Numbered from the stretch's first letter, positions 49,090 to 58,656 are shown. The stretch is 64,000 nt of DNA from Lepidodermella squamata (GCA_047495785.1 JBLDXI010000046.1:1757301-1821300); one strand, 5' to 3'. Program-made: numbers and translations. The notes: generated from the sequence alone by a model not told the origin.

Positions 49090-49712
49090 GTCGCTGAAAT
49101 GCATTGCTCGCTTCGCTCGCGCCTTTTAAAAAATCCAACTTAAAAGTGTTATTATGCAAAATTACTATGTTTACTATGTTTACTATTTACCTTGCGAACG
49201 CCACAGCCGATTAGCCGTTCAGCTCTTCGAATTATCAGCTAAACCGCCATCGAAAACTTGAAAATTCGCGAACGTTTCAATAGAGCAAAAATCACCAATT
49301 TTAGAATTCATAACACCCCACGTTAATTTCGATTAGAATAACAGGATTTTTTATACATTTCATGTTATCACGGAAGAGGTGACAGAAAAGCTGCATTTAA
49401 AAAAGGGCTATTTTCATTGCTAAGCTAAAGCAAAAGATTGGAAATTTGAAATAAAACTATCAAGGCGGATTTTTTATTTCCTAAATTTGCATGTTGCTGG
49501 TGCTGGTGTTAGTAATTTTTACCCTGTTTTATCAGGTTAGGTGACAGCTTCCCCTCGAGCAATATGTACAATAAACCGCATAATAACCCTCGGCTCGCCT
49601 TGTTGCGAAGCGCAGTCGTAGGCGTGGAGGGCGAGGTGGACGTAGCCGCGGACAGGAAACCATCGAAGGAATATTGCCAGCGGATTAAAAAATGTGTTCA
49701 ATTTACTTGGTA
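49090..49712. other. Spacer before the MITE
   Basis: Apart from one CTCGCTTCGCTCG motif near 49107, nothing recognised. Confidence 0.35.
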
Positions 49713-49911
49713 CAGTGAAACCCCGATTTGGCGTCATCTACGGGCCGGCCAAAAAATCGGGCGGGAAATCCGAAAAGACGGATAATCCGGGTCAATTTAC
49801 ATGCAATGCTATGCTGCGGGGAAAAACGAAGATTTTTCATCCCCTTATCTTTTGCATACCCGGATTTCCCGTAGACGGAAAATAAAAGGACGCCAAATCG
49901 GGGTTTCACTG
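49713..49911. mobile_element. Pogo/Tigger-type MITE, 199 bp
   Basis: Perfect 23-bp terminal inverted repeats (49713-49735 and 49889-49911) begin CAGTGAAACCCCG and are flanked on both sides by TA. The CAGT..AACC start and TA target duplication are the known marks of pogo/Tigger elements of the Tc1-mariner superfamily. There is no transposase, so it is a non-autonomous copy; the perfect arms suggest recent movement. Confidence 0.85.
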
Positions 49912-50401
49912 TATATTGATCAAATCTTGGCAAGATGAAAAAAGACGTTGGCACAGAAAAAGATGTTGGCAAGATGAAAAAGACACAGCCCCCCTAGGGC
50001 CGCATATTTACATAATTACTTTATAAGCCTTCAAAAATGATTTCCGCTCGAGCAATACAAATTAAAAATCTGGCTCATCTTTTTTAAGGAAATTTGGGTA
50101 CTAGAATTTGTAAAAGTTGAGTGATCTCAACATTAGGGTTAGGACATAGAGAACAGAGGAACAACAGGGGACACTCCAACTAAAATTTGATGCAAAAATT
50201 GTATCTCAAAACGGTGTCCCTCCGATTTTGACGCCCGTTTGCAAGCTGATAGAACTAGTTTTGAACTTTAAAAATCCGAGCGGACAGGTCCAGAAACGTA
50301 TTGGCCTTAAAGCAACTTAATGTTGTCTTTGCTACACTACTGATTTCCTATATAAATTTAATAATAAAAATTTTCAATAATTTTTTTCTCGATAATATAC
50401 A
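49912..50401. other. Spacer between MITE and fold-back element
   Basis: No gene. A lone TTAGGGTTAGG lies at 50133-50143. Confidence 0.35.
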
Positions 50402-50538
50402 ATATCTGGGAGCTTTGTAGCGGATAGCGGAAAATATTCGCCTGAAGGCCGCTATTGCGACCATCGGCTGCGCCTCAGGTCTCCATAGCTTGCCTTCAGG
50501 CGAATATTTGACCTATCCGCGTAAAAGCTTTCAGATAT
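50402..50538. mobile_element. Fold-back (MITE-like) element
   Basis: Two imperfect inverted arms of about 47 bp (50402-50449 and 50492-50538) share ATATCTG..AGCTTT at the outer end and AATATTCGCCTGAAGGC at the inner end, around a 42-bp loop. It has no coding capacity and may be a MITE of unknown family or a cruciform-forming sequence. Confidence 0.6.
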
Positions 50539-51590
50539 AGTTGTTATCCGGATCACTATCCCCGACTATCCTCCCGAAACACTATCCAACCTAAAATTAT
50601 GCATCAAAGTTGCAAAAGCGAATGATTTTCAAACGCTAATCATTCCTCATTTTTTCTCTACGATTTGAAATTGATTTTTTCACGCCCGTCCGCATCAACA
50701 TGGATCGCATCAATTTCGGGCAAAACGGAAAGCCTATCTCTCGAATCGCGAATTCAGCCGTTCAATCTTAGGGCTGCTAATACGCAAGAAGATCAGTCAA
50801 CCAGCCAGTCACCCAGCGATGATGGCAGCGAAACGGTGTCGGCTGGGGACTTGTTTGCTGTAACATCCTCTCTTGGCGCCACACCGATTCTCGAGTTGAT
50901 GTGAGCCCGCCCCAGAGCAAGATCGAGCGCAAGTTGCTGCTGGCTCAAGTCTCTAAGCAATCGGCGATGATTCTTGGCTCCGGTGGATTTTCTGCTGAAT
51001 CAAACCTGATCCAACAACCAAAATGACTTGGCCCACTTGTTCCCTTGTCTTTGCTGCATATCCTTTAACCTTAATTTTTTCGCAATTACGGAAGAATAAA
51101 ATTTAGGGGTCGCGAGGGTTTCGGCACCTCAGTATTTCGTGATATTTCCGTGCTCAAATAAATCGAAAATAGGGGTGAATTCTGCCAAAATTTCGAGCCA
51201 TGACCTGAGTTTAAATCAGCCCGGATAGCGTGATATCCTGGCTCAAACAGCCCGGGATAGCAAAGAATATTCCGGGCTGTTTTACGGCATATTTTCCACT
51301 ATGATCCGGATAACCATTATTAATTTTAATAAAAAATCAACTCAAAAATGATATTTTGCTTCAAACTTTTGTTCTGATTTTCCTCTCTTGTTCCTCTGTT
51401 CTCCATGGGTTAGGAAACCCGGATAATTTTCGCACGAATACCTCAACGTGTGCCTTATTTACAATTCCCTTTCGCGCAGCCCCCATCGTATCAGAAATTT
51501 CCAAAGACCATGCGTCCGCCATGTAGTAGAGCCCAAGAATTGTCGCTGTTTCAAACCAGTTCATAAATACCCGAAATAAAGAGCAAATAA
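50539..51590. other. Spacer with small hairpins
   Basis: No gene supported. CAGCCCGGGATA and TATTCCGGGCTG near 51250-51282 form a short hairpin. GTTATCCGGATCA near 50540 and its complement TGATCCGGATAAC near 51301 are an inverted pair about 760 bp apart. Confidence 0.35.
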
Positions 51591-52358
51591 TTAGATACCC
51601 AACTGTTTATTCCGAGCGGCCTTGTCATGGTGACTCTTGCATAGCTGAATGGCTTCACTCACGTCCGTGTAGTGGTAGTACTCGAATGGATACGCAGTAA
51701 CGCAAGAAAACAACTGACGACTGGTAGCTCCCAGAGTTCCGCCGATGAAAACTTTCGCCTCATATAACTCAGATTTCGCTAAATCATAGTCATGTTCATA
51801 GAAGGGGCCAAATTTTTCAATTACGTAATCCGGCTCCTCGGCTATTGAGACGTCCACAGAGCTGCTGATCTTACTAGAACCCAACCCTTCTACCGACAAT
51901 CTTAGTGCGATAAAGTAGAATCTCGCCTGCCTTATTCTCCACAAGATCGGAATTTTCCTATTCCCCGCGTCTGATAGAATTAGCTTCTGGCTATTTGAAT
52001 CGAACAAAATTGAGAAAAACGTGTTTTTCTGCCGCTCAACTGCCAAAATCCCAACGTCAACACTCGTGGACTCGGTGAAGAAGAATAAGGAAACGATAAG
52101 TTTCTGTGTTTGGCCTTTGGGTAAGCTGTAAATAGCCAGAGTTTCATTTAGTCCGGTCATAACTGACGTTGACAAGTATTCAAATGGTCCGCTTATCGAT
52201 TTGTTGATACTTAGATCACTGGCTTGGCTGATGAGTTTAGCACGCCCAGTTACTTCTTTCGTTTTAGACTCCATGTCAAATGGCAGAAATAAGGTGGTCT
52301 CCAGGGCCAATGCTCCAGGGTGAAATGTCAGAAATACGAACAATAAAATAGTTCTCAT
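51591..52358 (-). CDS. Secreted LamG-like protein, relative of the receptor kinase ectodomain
   Basis: A single-exon frame of 255 residues. Residues 1 to ~19 are a clear signal peptide (MRTILLFVFLTFHPGALA), followed by METTLFLPFDMESKT-type sequence that lines up with the LamG-like start AVWPFDKASG of the receptor gene at 47.6 kb, and the stretch KLIVSLFFFTESTSVDVGIL that looks like the sheet-forming core. There is no protease-like, transmembrane or kinase part. The stop TAA at 51591-51593 follows QLGI. It may be a stand-alone secreted lectin-like protein or a decoy derived from the receptor family. Further 3' exons cannot be excluded. Confidence 0.6.
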   Translation of the reverse strand: MRTILLFVFLTFHPGALALETTLFLPFDMESKTKEVTGRAKLISQASDLSINKSISGPFEYLSTSVMTGLNETLAIYSLPKGQTQKLIVSLFFFTESTSVDVGILAVERQKNTFFSILFDSNSQKLILSDAGNRKIPILWRIRQARFYFIALRLSVEGLGSSKISSSVDVSIAEEPDYVIEKFGPFYEHDYDLAKSELYEAKVFIGGTLGATSRQLFSCVTAYPFEYYHYTDVSEAIQLCKSHHDKAARNKQLGI

Positions 52359-52576
52359 TACGTGAATCGCTCAAAATCGGATACTGAAATAACATGAATA
52401 ATAACCAATGTTAATTACCAACATGTTACGTGCCTTCAGCTTCATTTGCGAGATTTTATCAGCTCTGACCAAGTGATGTGCAATAAGACCATATGTCAGG
52501 TAGCGATATTTTTTGGTGTGCCAACTGCACCTCTTAAAAATAAGGTTCCAGCACTAAATTTGAAAGTCACTCGCAC

Positions 52577-52733
52577 TAATGGGGTTAGGGTTAGGGTTAG
52601 GGTTATTGGTAATAGTTTAATGGGGTTAGGGTTAGGGTTAGGGTTTGGGGTTAGGGTTGGGGTTAGGGTTAGGGTTAGGGTTAGGGTTAGGGTTAGGGTT
52701 AGGGTTAGGGTTAGGGTTAGGGTTAGGGTTAAT
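52577..52733 (+). repeat. TTAGGG telomere array left of the retroelement cluster
   Basis: Two blocks of TTAGGG, 52577-52611 and 52621-52733, about 20 units with a few variants (TTTGGGG, TTGGGG). The G-rich strand is the plus strand. The array passes into the retroelement ORF1 at a TTAGGGTTA that belongs to both. Confidence 0.93.
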
Positions 52734-53702
52734 TAGTAAGCTGCGGTCCGCCTGTATTTTGTTTTGCGCAAGGTGATAAGTAAAAGCCTGCCAGCCCTTC
52801 GTAACGTTGGTGAGCAAGTCAGGGCTGCGCATGGCGCGTTTCATTTCGTTGCAGGCGCATTGAAATTGTTCGTAGATCGCCGGCCAGTAGATGTTGCTCG
52901 ACTTGCGCAGGACTCGTAGCACGCTGTTGCTGCTCGCGACAGTGTTGAAGACCCGCGACGTTTGGGCCGCTCTGTCCGACGGATGGCAGTAGTTTGCTGC
53001 TTGGCGTGCATCGGTGAACGCACTTTCGAGAGCTTGCTCGTGTCCTGTCATGGATTTATGACGTATCTCGGAAACAACATTGTAAAAAAGCAAATCAACG
53101 ATGCCCTGAGTGCTAGCTTCGAACCGATGCTCGCGCGGGAAGAACTTCTCGAGCACTGGCCGGAGTGCCTTCTCGTGAGCGGTGGTGGGTCTCTCGTTTT
53201 GAGGTTTGGCGTAGTCTTCACTGAAGTTGGCTGTGGCGAGCTTGGCTAAAATGAAGAAATGATGAATAAAATTGTTGAGTTTCTCGCGGAAGCGATCGAG
53301 GAGATCTTGTCGATGTTCCCTCGCTCGACGTTGCCCTTCTGCTGCTGCCTTAGAAGGTAGCTGCCCGTTGTCCGTTGAGTCTTGCGGTCGCTTCGTACCA
53401 TCCGCGTGCCGACGGTCTGACTGAGCGTTCGAACCAGACCCGTGCGAGCGACTGGAGCGGCCGTGCGTAGCACCCTCGTGCGAACGGTAAGATCGAGTGT
53501 TCGAACTGGACGCTGCTGCGGAGACTGTCTGTTTCGAGCGGCTTTGATGACGATCGCGCCGTTCTTGTTGATAGGGCGGATTGTGACGACTCGAGTTGTA
53601 ATAGACGTAGCGGAAGCGGCCAAAGATGGCCCGTCCCGGGCGGTCGTTGTTAATTTCTGTAAACCCGTTGTTATTAGAAACAAAACGGTTACGGTTAGAC
53701 AT
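52638..53702 (-). pseudogene. PLE unit 1: truncated ORF1 fused to telomere repeats
   Basis: The first ~320 residues are the same as in the complete ORF1 at 58647-56152. At the sequence LLINPN the frame enters the telomere array and continues as about 30 residues of Asn-Pro repeat (the AAC-CCT frame of the C strand has no stop) to a stop at 52638. The C-terminal half of ORF1 and the reverse transcriptase are missing. The break falls on the TTAGGGTTA that naturally occurs within ORF1 (57669-57677 in the complete unit). Confidence 0.85.
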
Positions 53703-53711
53703 AATGAGATT

Positions 53712-53750
53712 TATTGGTAGACCGGTTTCACTATTTCTTCAGTACCAATA
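53712..53750 (-). ncRNA. Hammerhead-ribozyme-like motif, unit 1
   Basis: Read on the minus strand, 39 nt: helix I TATTGGTA (53750-53743), core CTGAAGA, a six-base AATAGT in place of helix II, GAAA, a palindromic CCGG as minimal helix III, TC as the cleavage dinucleotide, and TACCAATA (53719-53712) closing helix I with eight perfect pairs. All core bases of a type I hammerhead are present, but helix II is nearly absent, so activity may be weak or need dimers. It lies 10 bases upstream of the ORF1 ATG. PLEs are known to carry hammerheads with very short helix III at this place. Confidence 0.5.
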
Positions 53751-54479
53751 TCATACTTCTGATAGAATTATAACGAGTGACATTATTGTGACAGCGCTAT
53801 GATAACACCGTACCAGGTGCGTGTGCCTCGGACTATGTTAGGCGCAGCGGATTAGGATTACAAGGTGTTGTTTCGCGCACACGTGTTACTAAGTTCAAGT
53901 TAACTACGGCAGGTGTGCGTCTAGGTGTGCGCACTATATCGGATTAGCGCACAGATGTTGTGGCCACTACTTGTTGATCGGTGATTCTAGCCAAATGGGT
54001 AACAAGGTGTGCTACTAGGCTGGCGAGGCCTTGATGACGAGCTAACGTGACATCTGTGCTGTTGAGAGACGACAATTACAATGATGAAGATGACCAATAG
54101 AAGATTGACAGCTGACGCAAGGCGTTATTGCCGGCGACATCAAGGTATTGAAAGCAATAAAAGTCATAAAACAGGATATGCCGATTCTAAGGTCGTTATC
54201 GACTTTGGATCTCGCTGCGGGTTACTGGTTGATACCAGGATGGCTTGGCCGCCGTGGTCGTGCGCGACTATGACTCGCTGACGTCCAGAACATTAGACCT
54301 CGCTGCGGGTTACTGGCCGATACCGCGTTGAACAGGCTATAAAACATGAATGGAGAAACATATAATACTGCGTAATGGTGGTAATTAATCTAATGAATTA
54401 ATTAAGAATAATTAATAAACGGTCGGTAGCTTTGTTGCTACTCTTGACATCGTCGCTGGCTACTGGTCGATTGGTTCGG

Positions 54480-56153
54480 CTAGCAGTCTTTCGTTCGGCA
54501 GAGTTGCTTGACAACGCTTGGACCGAGTCGGGTGACGAGACGAATGCGTCGCCGGCGTGCGATGTCGTACAGTGGCTGTAGTGGCCGAACGAACTTCGTT
54601 TCGACCGGTGGTCGCCAGTCTTGTTGGTAGCGAAAGTTGTCGACACGATTGCGTAGGAACGGCCAGTCTTGACCTTCGCAACTTGTGATGACGTCGTGGG
54701 CGAGCGCAAAAACATCTGCGTCGACGTAGCCGTACTTGGACGCGGAACTGGCGAGGCTAAAAATGGCAGAACACAAGTCTTCTGTATTATTGCAAATTCT
54801 TAAAAAGTTTAAAATGCGCCCTGTGACTGCGGCCCGGAGAGTCGATTCTGGGTGATTGGAGTCAGCGTGTAAGAGAGGCAACGAGTTCATGGGCTTGAAG
54901 TAAACGCCGGTTCTGATGGAGCCATCGGGGTACTTGCTCAGGCGGACGTCGAGAACATTCGCACGCTCGGAGCTGATCTCGACTTCGAGCTTTATACGTG
55001 GATGTAGTGCGCCGTATTCGTTGCCTAGCGTGACTGCGGCCTCTTGAGTGGTGCAGATTGCGAAGACGTCGTCTCGATACCGTTTGAACAACATCACGTC
55101 GGTTTGGCGTTCGACCAGATCGCGCTCGAGCACATAGAGGAACGCGTCCGCTACGACTGGGGCACTGTTGGAGCCCATCGGAATTCCGTGCACCTGACGA
55201 TACTGAATGCCTGAAAAATAGAAAATGTTTGAATTAAGTGTTATTTCGAGCATTGCGACGACGAGGTCGCGTTCGGGTGCGGTTCCGATTGCGTTCTCGT
55301 CCAACATGGTCTTGATCGCTGCGATTCCTTCTCCAATCGGTACGTTGGTGTACAAGTCGCTCACGTCTGCGGTAAAGAACGTGACGTCGCACCCGCTTGA
55401 GTCGATTGCGCGAACAGCGTGTAGTAGGTCGATGGTAGACGAGGCACAGGTAGTCATGAACCGGTTAAGCGGTTTGCAGTAAGCTGCGGCGACCTTGTCT
55501 GCGGCGGCGAGCGCTGTGCCCAAACAGTCGACAATCGGCCGAATTTTCGGTAGACCATCTACGTCAAATGCCTTGTGCATTTTTGGTAAAAAATAAATAT
55601 GACGATCGCGGGTTGGCTCGAGATCGAGCCCGCGTAACAGCTTGCGTTGTGCGGCTGTACCGGTTGCCATAACGCGGTCGACGAGAGTCTTCATTGCTTC
55701 GAGGCCTCGCTTCTCTTCTGATTCTTCGGCGTGCACATAGTTCGCTGTAGTGAGATGTTTGAGCGCCATTTTCGAGTAGTTCGCCTTTGACATGTAGACC
55801 ATCGCTGCACCTTTGTCAGATTTCTTGAATACGCCGTCTTTGCGGAGGGCGCGTAATCGTCGTAGCTGTGGGTCGTCGACGATGGGACCGAGCCGTACTG
55901 TGCGAGCTGGCTGTGCGTGGCGGATAACGACTTGTCCGTGGATCCCGATAATCGGACCAACGAAGCGCTTTGAGAACGCTACAGAGGGAACCTTGACGTC
56001 GAGGCCGTGGTCGGGACGAGGGACGACGGTTGCGCCAAGGAGATCTGAAATGACATTAACACAGGCAATTTTATCTTTTTTCGTGAAATTAATGATTTTA
56101 AGGCCACGCTCGAGTGCCTGTTTCTCGGCTGGCTGGAGAGTTCCCGTCAGGTC
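54480..56153 (-). CDS. Penelope-like reverse transcriptase, unit 2
   Basis: From the first ATG (55802) there are 440 residues, but conserved PLE sequence starts earlier in the same open frame: GTLQPAEKQALERGLKIINF, then KSDKGAAMVYMSKANY just across the ATG. Numbered from the ATG: LPKMHK near 72, catalytic motif A with Asp146 in FFTADVSDLYTNVP (142-155), GIPMGSNSAP (206-215), and YRDD (242-245), all typical of PLEs. The protein ends at 54480 about 60 residues past the thumb, without a GIY-YIG nuclease. The frame is +1 relative to ORF1 and overlaps its end, so translation probably depends on frameshifting or an upstream spliced start. I read it as open through 56153 and some way further. All catalytic residues are intact. 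Confidence 0.92.
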   Translation of the reverse strand, partial: DLTGTLQPAEKQALERGLKIINFTKKDKIACVNVISDLLGATVVPRPDHGLDVKVPSVAFSKRFVGPIIGIHGQVVIRHAQPARTVRLGPIVDDPQLRRLRALRKDGVFKKSDKGAAMVYMSKANYSKMALKHLTTANYVHAEESEEKRGLEAMKTLVDRVMATGTAAQRKLLRGLDLEPTRDRHIYFLPKMHKAFDVDGLPKIRPIVDCLGTALAAADKVAAAYCKPLNRFMTTCASSTIDLLHAVRAIDSSGCDVTFFTADVSDLYTNVPIGEGIAAIKTMLDENAIGTAPERDLVVAMLEITLNSNIFYFSGIQYRQVHGIPMGSNSAPVVADAFLYVLERDLVERQTDVMLFKRYRDDVFAICTTQEAAVTLGNEYGALHPRIKLEVEISSERANVLDVRLSKYPDGSIRTGVYFKPMNSLPLLHADSNHPESTLRAAVTGRILNFLRICNNTEDLCSAIFSLASSASKYGYVDADVFALAHDVITSCEGQDWPFLRNRVDNFRYQQDWRPPVETKFVRPLQPLYDIARRRRIRLVTRLGPSVVKQLCRTKDC

Positions 56154-58647
56154 AACGACGGACGGTAGAGAACAGCGATGCAGCGTCCCGTACGCTCCGT
56201 TTTGGACTAGGGATGGGATGGCCCTGAGCCCGAGCGATCCCGCGAAACCGCGACGCGATGTCTGCGTGTCTGTCTCCTTTTTCGTGCTTCTCGCGGATGT
56301 GTGTGATCAGACCATTGATTGAGCAGCTCTTGCCGACGTGGCCGCATCGTTTGCCGCTCGGTAGCTTGAAAGCGCACGACCACTTGCCGTTGTGAAACTC
56401 GACGAGTATCGACGGATCGCGTATCTTTTCTTTCTTCCACCATTCGCGGGTGAACTCTGCTTTGCTCAAGTTCTTCTGTATGGCGTAGTCTTGCTTTGAT
56501 AGCGTGGTCGTCGTATCACCCTGCTCTTGACGGACCGACTGAGCGTTCGAACCGTGCATCGGTGGGTTGTGCGCAGGCGGTCGCGATGCCGGTGCCAGGC
56601 GTTTGAGACACGTTCCGGGTTGCCCGTACATTTGTTGCGCCGAGATCGCTTTGACGACGGCGGGCTTCTTGGACGGCGCCGGAAGTTCTGTTGGTGACTT
56701 GTCTTTCGGGCTGGTGGCACGAGCTCGCTTGGTGGGCACCGAGGCGTTTGGCGCACCTGGTCGAGGAGCGTTCTGCGAGACCGCGTTGATCGCTTCACCG
56801 AAGAACGAGGCGACCGAGCTGACATCTGAAATAGAATTGCAATTATTAAAACGAGATTCGACATTGGCTGCAGCTGCTGCTAGCGCGGTGTCGCTGGCAC
56901 TGTCGATCGGTGAAGCGTCCTTGCTCGGAGTCTGAGGCAGAGGCGCGGACGTGGGCGTTAACTGGGCTGCTGTCGATTTGTCGGCAGTGACCGTTTGTGG
57001 AGTAGCCGGGCGGGCTACATTGATAGTCGTTGAGTGGTCGGCGGTCGCCGCTGAATCGCGGCTGCCACCGTTCTTGGTAACCAAGTTGCTAGCTTCAGAA
57101 GTTGACCGAGCGGTAGTCGACGCTGAACCGCGACTGTCAACGCTCTTTGAGACCAAGTTGCTAGCTTCAGAAGTTGACCGAGCGGTAGTCGACGCTGAAC
57201 CGCGACTGTCATCGCTCTTTGAGACCGAGTTGCTAGCTTCAGAAGTTGACCGAGCGGTAGTCGACGCTGAACCGCGACTGTCATCGCTCTTTGAGACCAA
57301 GTTGCTAGCTTCAGAAGTTGACCGTGCGGGAATCGAGGCCAAATCGCGACCGAGACCTCTCTTCGGTACCAGTGCGTTGATCTGAGCGGTTGAACGTGCG
57401 GAAATCCAGGTCGAATCGCGTTCTTCTGTGGTGAGCAAGCCCCAATCACCCGGGCTCGGATGGCCAGTCTGAGCGGTTGAACCGGGAGCCGCCTTGGGTG
57501 TCGGTGGTAACGCTTGACGAGCTGTTTCTGATTGACCTGTCGGCGTAACCGGATTGACGGCCGGGTCGCTTACGACCATCGGCGACGAAGACTGAATGGT
57601 GTCGTGCGCTTCAACTGTTATGTTGACAGGTGCTTCCCTTGGGGAGGCATGGACCTGAGAAAGAGAGTTAGGGTTAATTAGTAAGCTGCGGTCCGCCTGT
57701 ATTTTGTTTTGCGCAAGGTGATAAGTAAAAGCCTGCCAGCCCTTCGTAACGTTGGTGAGCAAGTCAGGGCTGCGCATGGCGCGTTTCATTTCGTTGCAGG
57801 CGCATTGAAATTGTTCGTAGATCGCCGGCCAGTAGATGTTGCTCGACTTGCGCAGGACTCGTAGCACGCTGTTGCTGCTCGCGACAGTGTTGAAGACCCG
57901 CGACGTTTGGGCCGCTCTGTCCGACGGATGGCAGTAGTTTGCTGCTTGGCGTGCATCGGTGAACGCACTTTCGAGAGCTTGCTCGTGTCCTGTCATGGAT
58001 TTATGACGTATCTCGGAAACAACATTGTAAAAAAGCAAATCAACGATGCCCTGAGTGCTAGCTTCGAACCGATGCTCGCGCGGGAAGAACTTCTCGAGCA
58101 CTGGCCGGAGTGCCTTCTCGTGAGCGGTGGTGGGTCTCTCGTTTTGAGGTTTGGCGTAGTCTTCACTGAAGTTGGCTGTGGCGAGCTTGGCTAAAATGAA
58201 GAAATGATGAATAAAATTGTTGAGTTTCTCGCGGAAGCGATCGAGGAGATCTTGTCGATGTTCCCTCGCTCGACGTTGCCCTTCTGCTGCTGCCTTAGAA
58301 GGTAGCTGCCCGTTGTCCGTTGAGTCTTGCGGTCGCTTCGTACCATCCGCGTGCCGACGGTCTGACTGAGCGTTCGAACCAGACCCGTGCGAGCGACTGG
58401 AGCGGCCGTGCGTAGCACCCTCGTGCGAACGGTAAGATCGAGTGTTCGAACTGGACGCTGCTGCGGAGACTGTCTGTTTCGAGCGGCTTTGATGACGATC
58501 GCGCCGTTCTTGTTGATAGGGCGGATTGTGACGACTCGAGTTGTAATAGACGTAGCGGAAGCGGCCAAAGATGGCCCGTCCCGGGCGGTCGTTGTTAATT
58601 TCTGTAAACCCGTTGTTATTAGAAACAAAACGGTTACGGTTAGACAT
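56152..58647 (-). CDS. PLE ORF1 protein, unit 2 (complete)
   Basis: 831 residues. Parts: a basic Arg/Ser/His/Gln-rich N-terminus (1 to ~125); a helical domain (~125-325) with HRQDLLDRFREKLNNFIHHF and DARQAANYC that is also kept in the fossil copy at 42.6-43.2 kb; a long Ser/Thr/Pro-rich linker holding four to five copies of a 24-residue repeat (SEASNLVSKSDDSRGSASTT, 57085-57330); a basic segment (PTKRARATSPKDKSPTELP); and near the C-terminus a C..C..H..H arrangement (WSCAF, RCGHVGKSC, LITHIREKH) like a C2H2 or BED finger. The layout suggests a nucleic-acid-binding Gag-like partner of the reverse transcriptase. I know no named family for it. It ends by overlapping the reverse transcriptase frame. 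Confidence 0.82.
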   Translation of the reverse strand: MSNRNRFVSNNNGFTEINNDRPGRAIFGRFRYVYYNSSRHNPPYQQERRDRHQSRSKQTVSAAASSSNTRSYRSHEGATHGRSSRSHGSGSNAQSDRRHADGTKRPQDSTDNGQLPSKAAAEGQRRAREHRQDLLDRFREKLNNFIHHFFILAKLATANFSEDYAKPQNERPTTAHEKALRPVLEKFFPREHRFEASTQGIVDLLFYNVVSEIRHKSMTGHEQALESAFTDARQAANYCHPSDRAAQTSRVFNTVASSNSVLRVLRKSSNIYWPAIYEQFQCACNEMKRAMRSPDLLTNVTKGWQAFTYHLAQNKIQADRSLLINPNSLSQVHASPREAPVNITVEAHDTIQSSSPMVVSDPAVNPVTPTGQSETARQALPPTPKAAPGSTAQTGHPSPGDWGLLTTEERDSTWISARSTAQINALVPKRGLGRDLASIPARSTSEASNLVSKSDDSRGSASTTARSTSEASNSVSKSDDSRGSASTTARSTSEASNLVSKSVDSRGSASTTARSTSEASNLVTKNGGSRDSAATADHSTTINVARPATPQTVTADKSTAAQLTPTSAPLPQTPSKDASPIDSASDTALAAAAANVESRFNNCNSISDVSSVASFFGEAINAVSQNAPRPGAPNASVPTKRARATSPKDKSPTELPAPSKKPAVVKAISAQQMYGQPGTCLKRLAPASRPPAHNPPMHGSNAQSVRQEQGDTTTTLSKQDYAIQKNLSKAEFTREWWKKEKIRDPSILVEFHNGKWSCAFKLPSGKRCGHVGKSCSINGLITHIREKHEKGDRHADIASRFRGIARAQGHPIPSPKRSVRDAASLFSTVRR

Positions 58648-58656
58648 AATGAGATT

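Noticed and set aside
49537-49737. Minus-strand frame next to the MITE
   Set aside because: Its first part is simply the MITE terminal repeat; the remainder has no recognisable domain.
52446-52736. Plus-strand open frames made of Val-Arg and Leu-Gly repeats (here and at 62499-62723)
   Set aside because: These are translations of the TTAGGG array and not genes.
53703-54479. GIY-YIG endonuclease reading frame downstream of the PLE reverse transcriptase
   Set aside because: Only short frames occur; none shows GIY..YIG or the following catalytic Arg/Glu pattern, which supports the EN-minus call.
56567-57385. Plus-strand open frames opposite ORF1 (also 61512-62330)
   Set aside because: Mirror frames of the ORF1 repeats; the minus-strand ORF1 is supported by conservation with the fossil copy.
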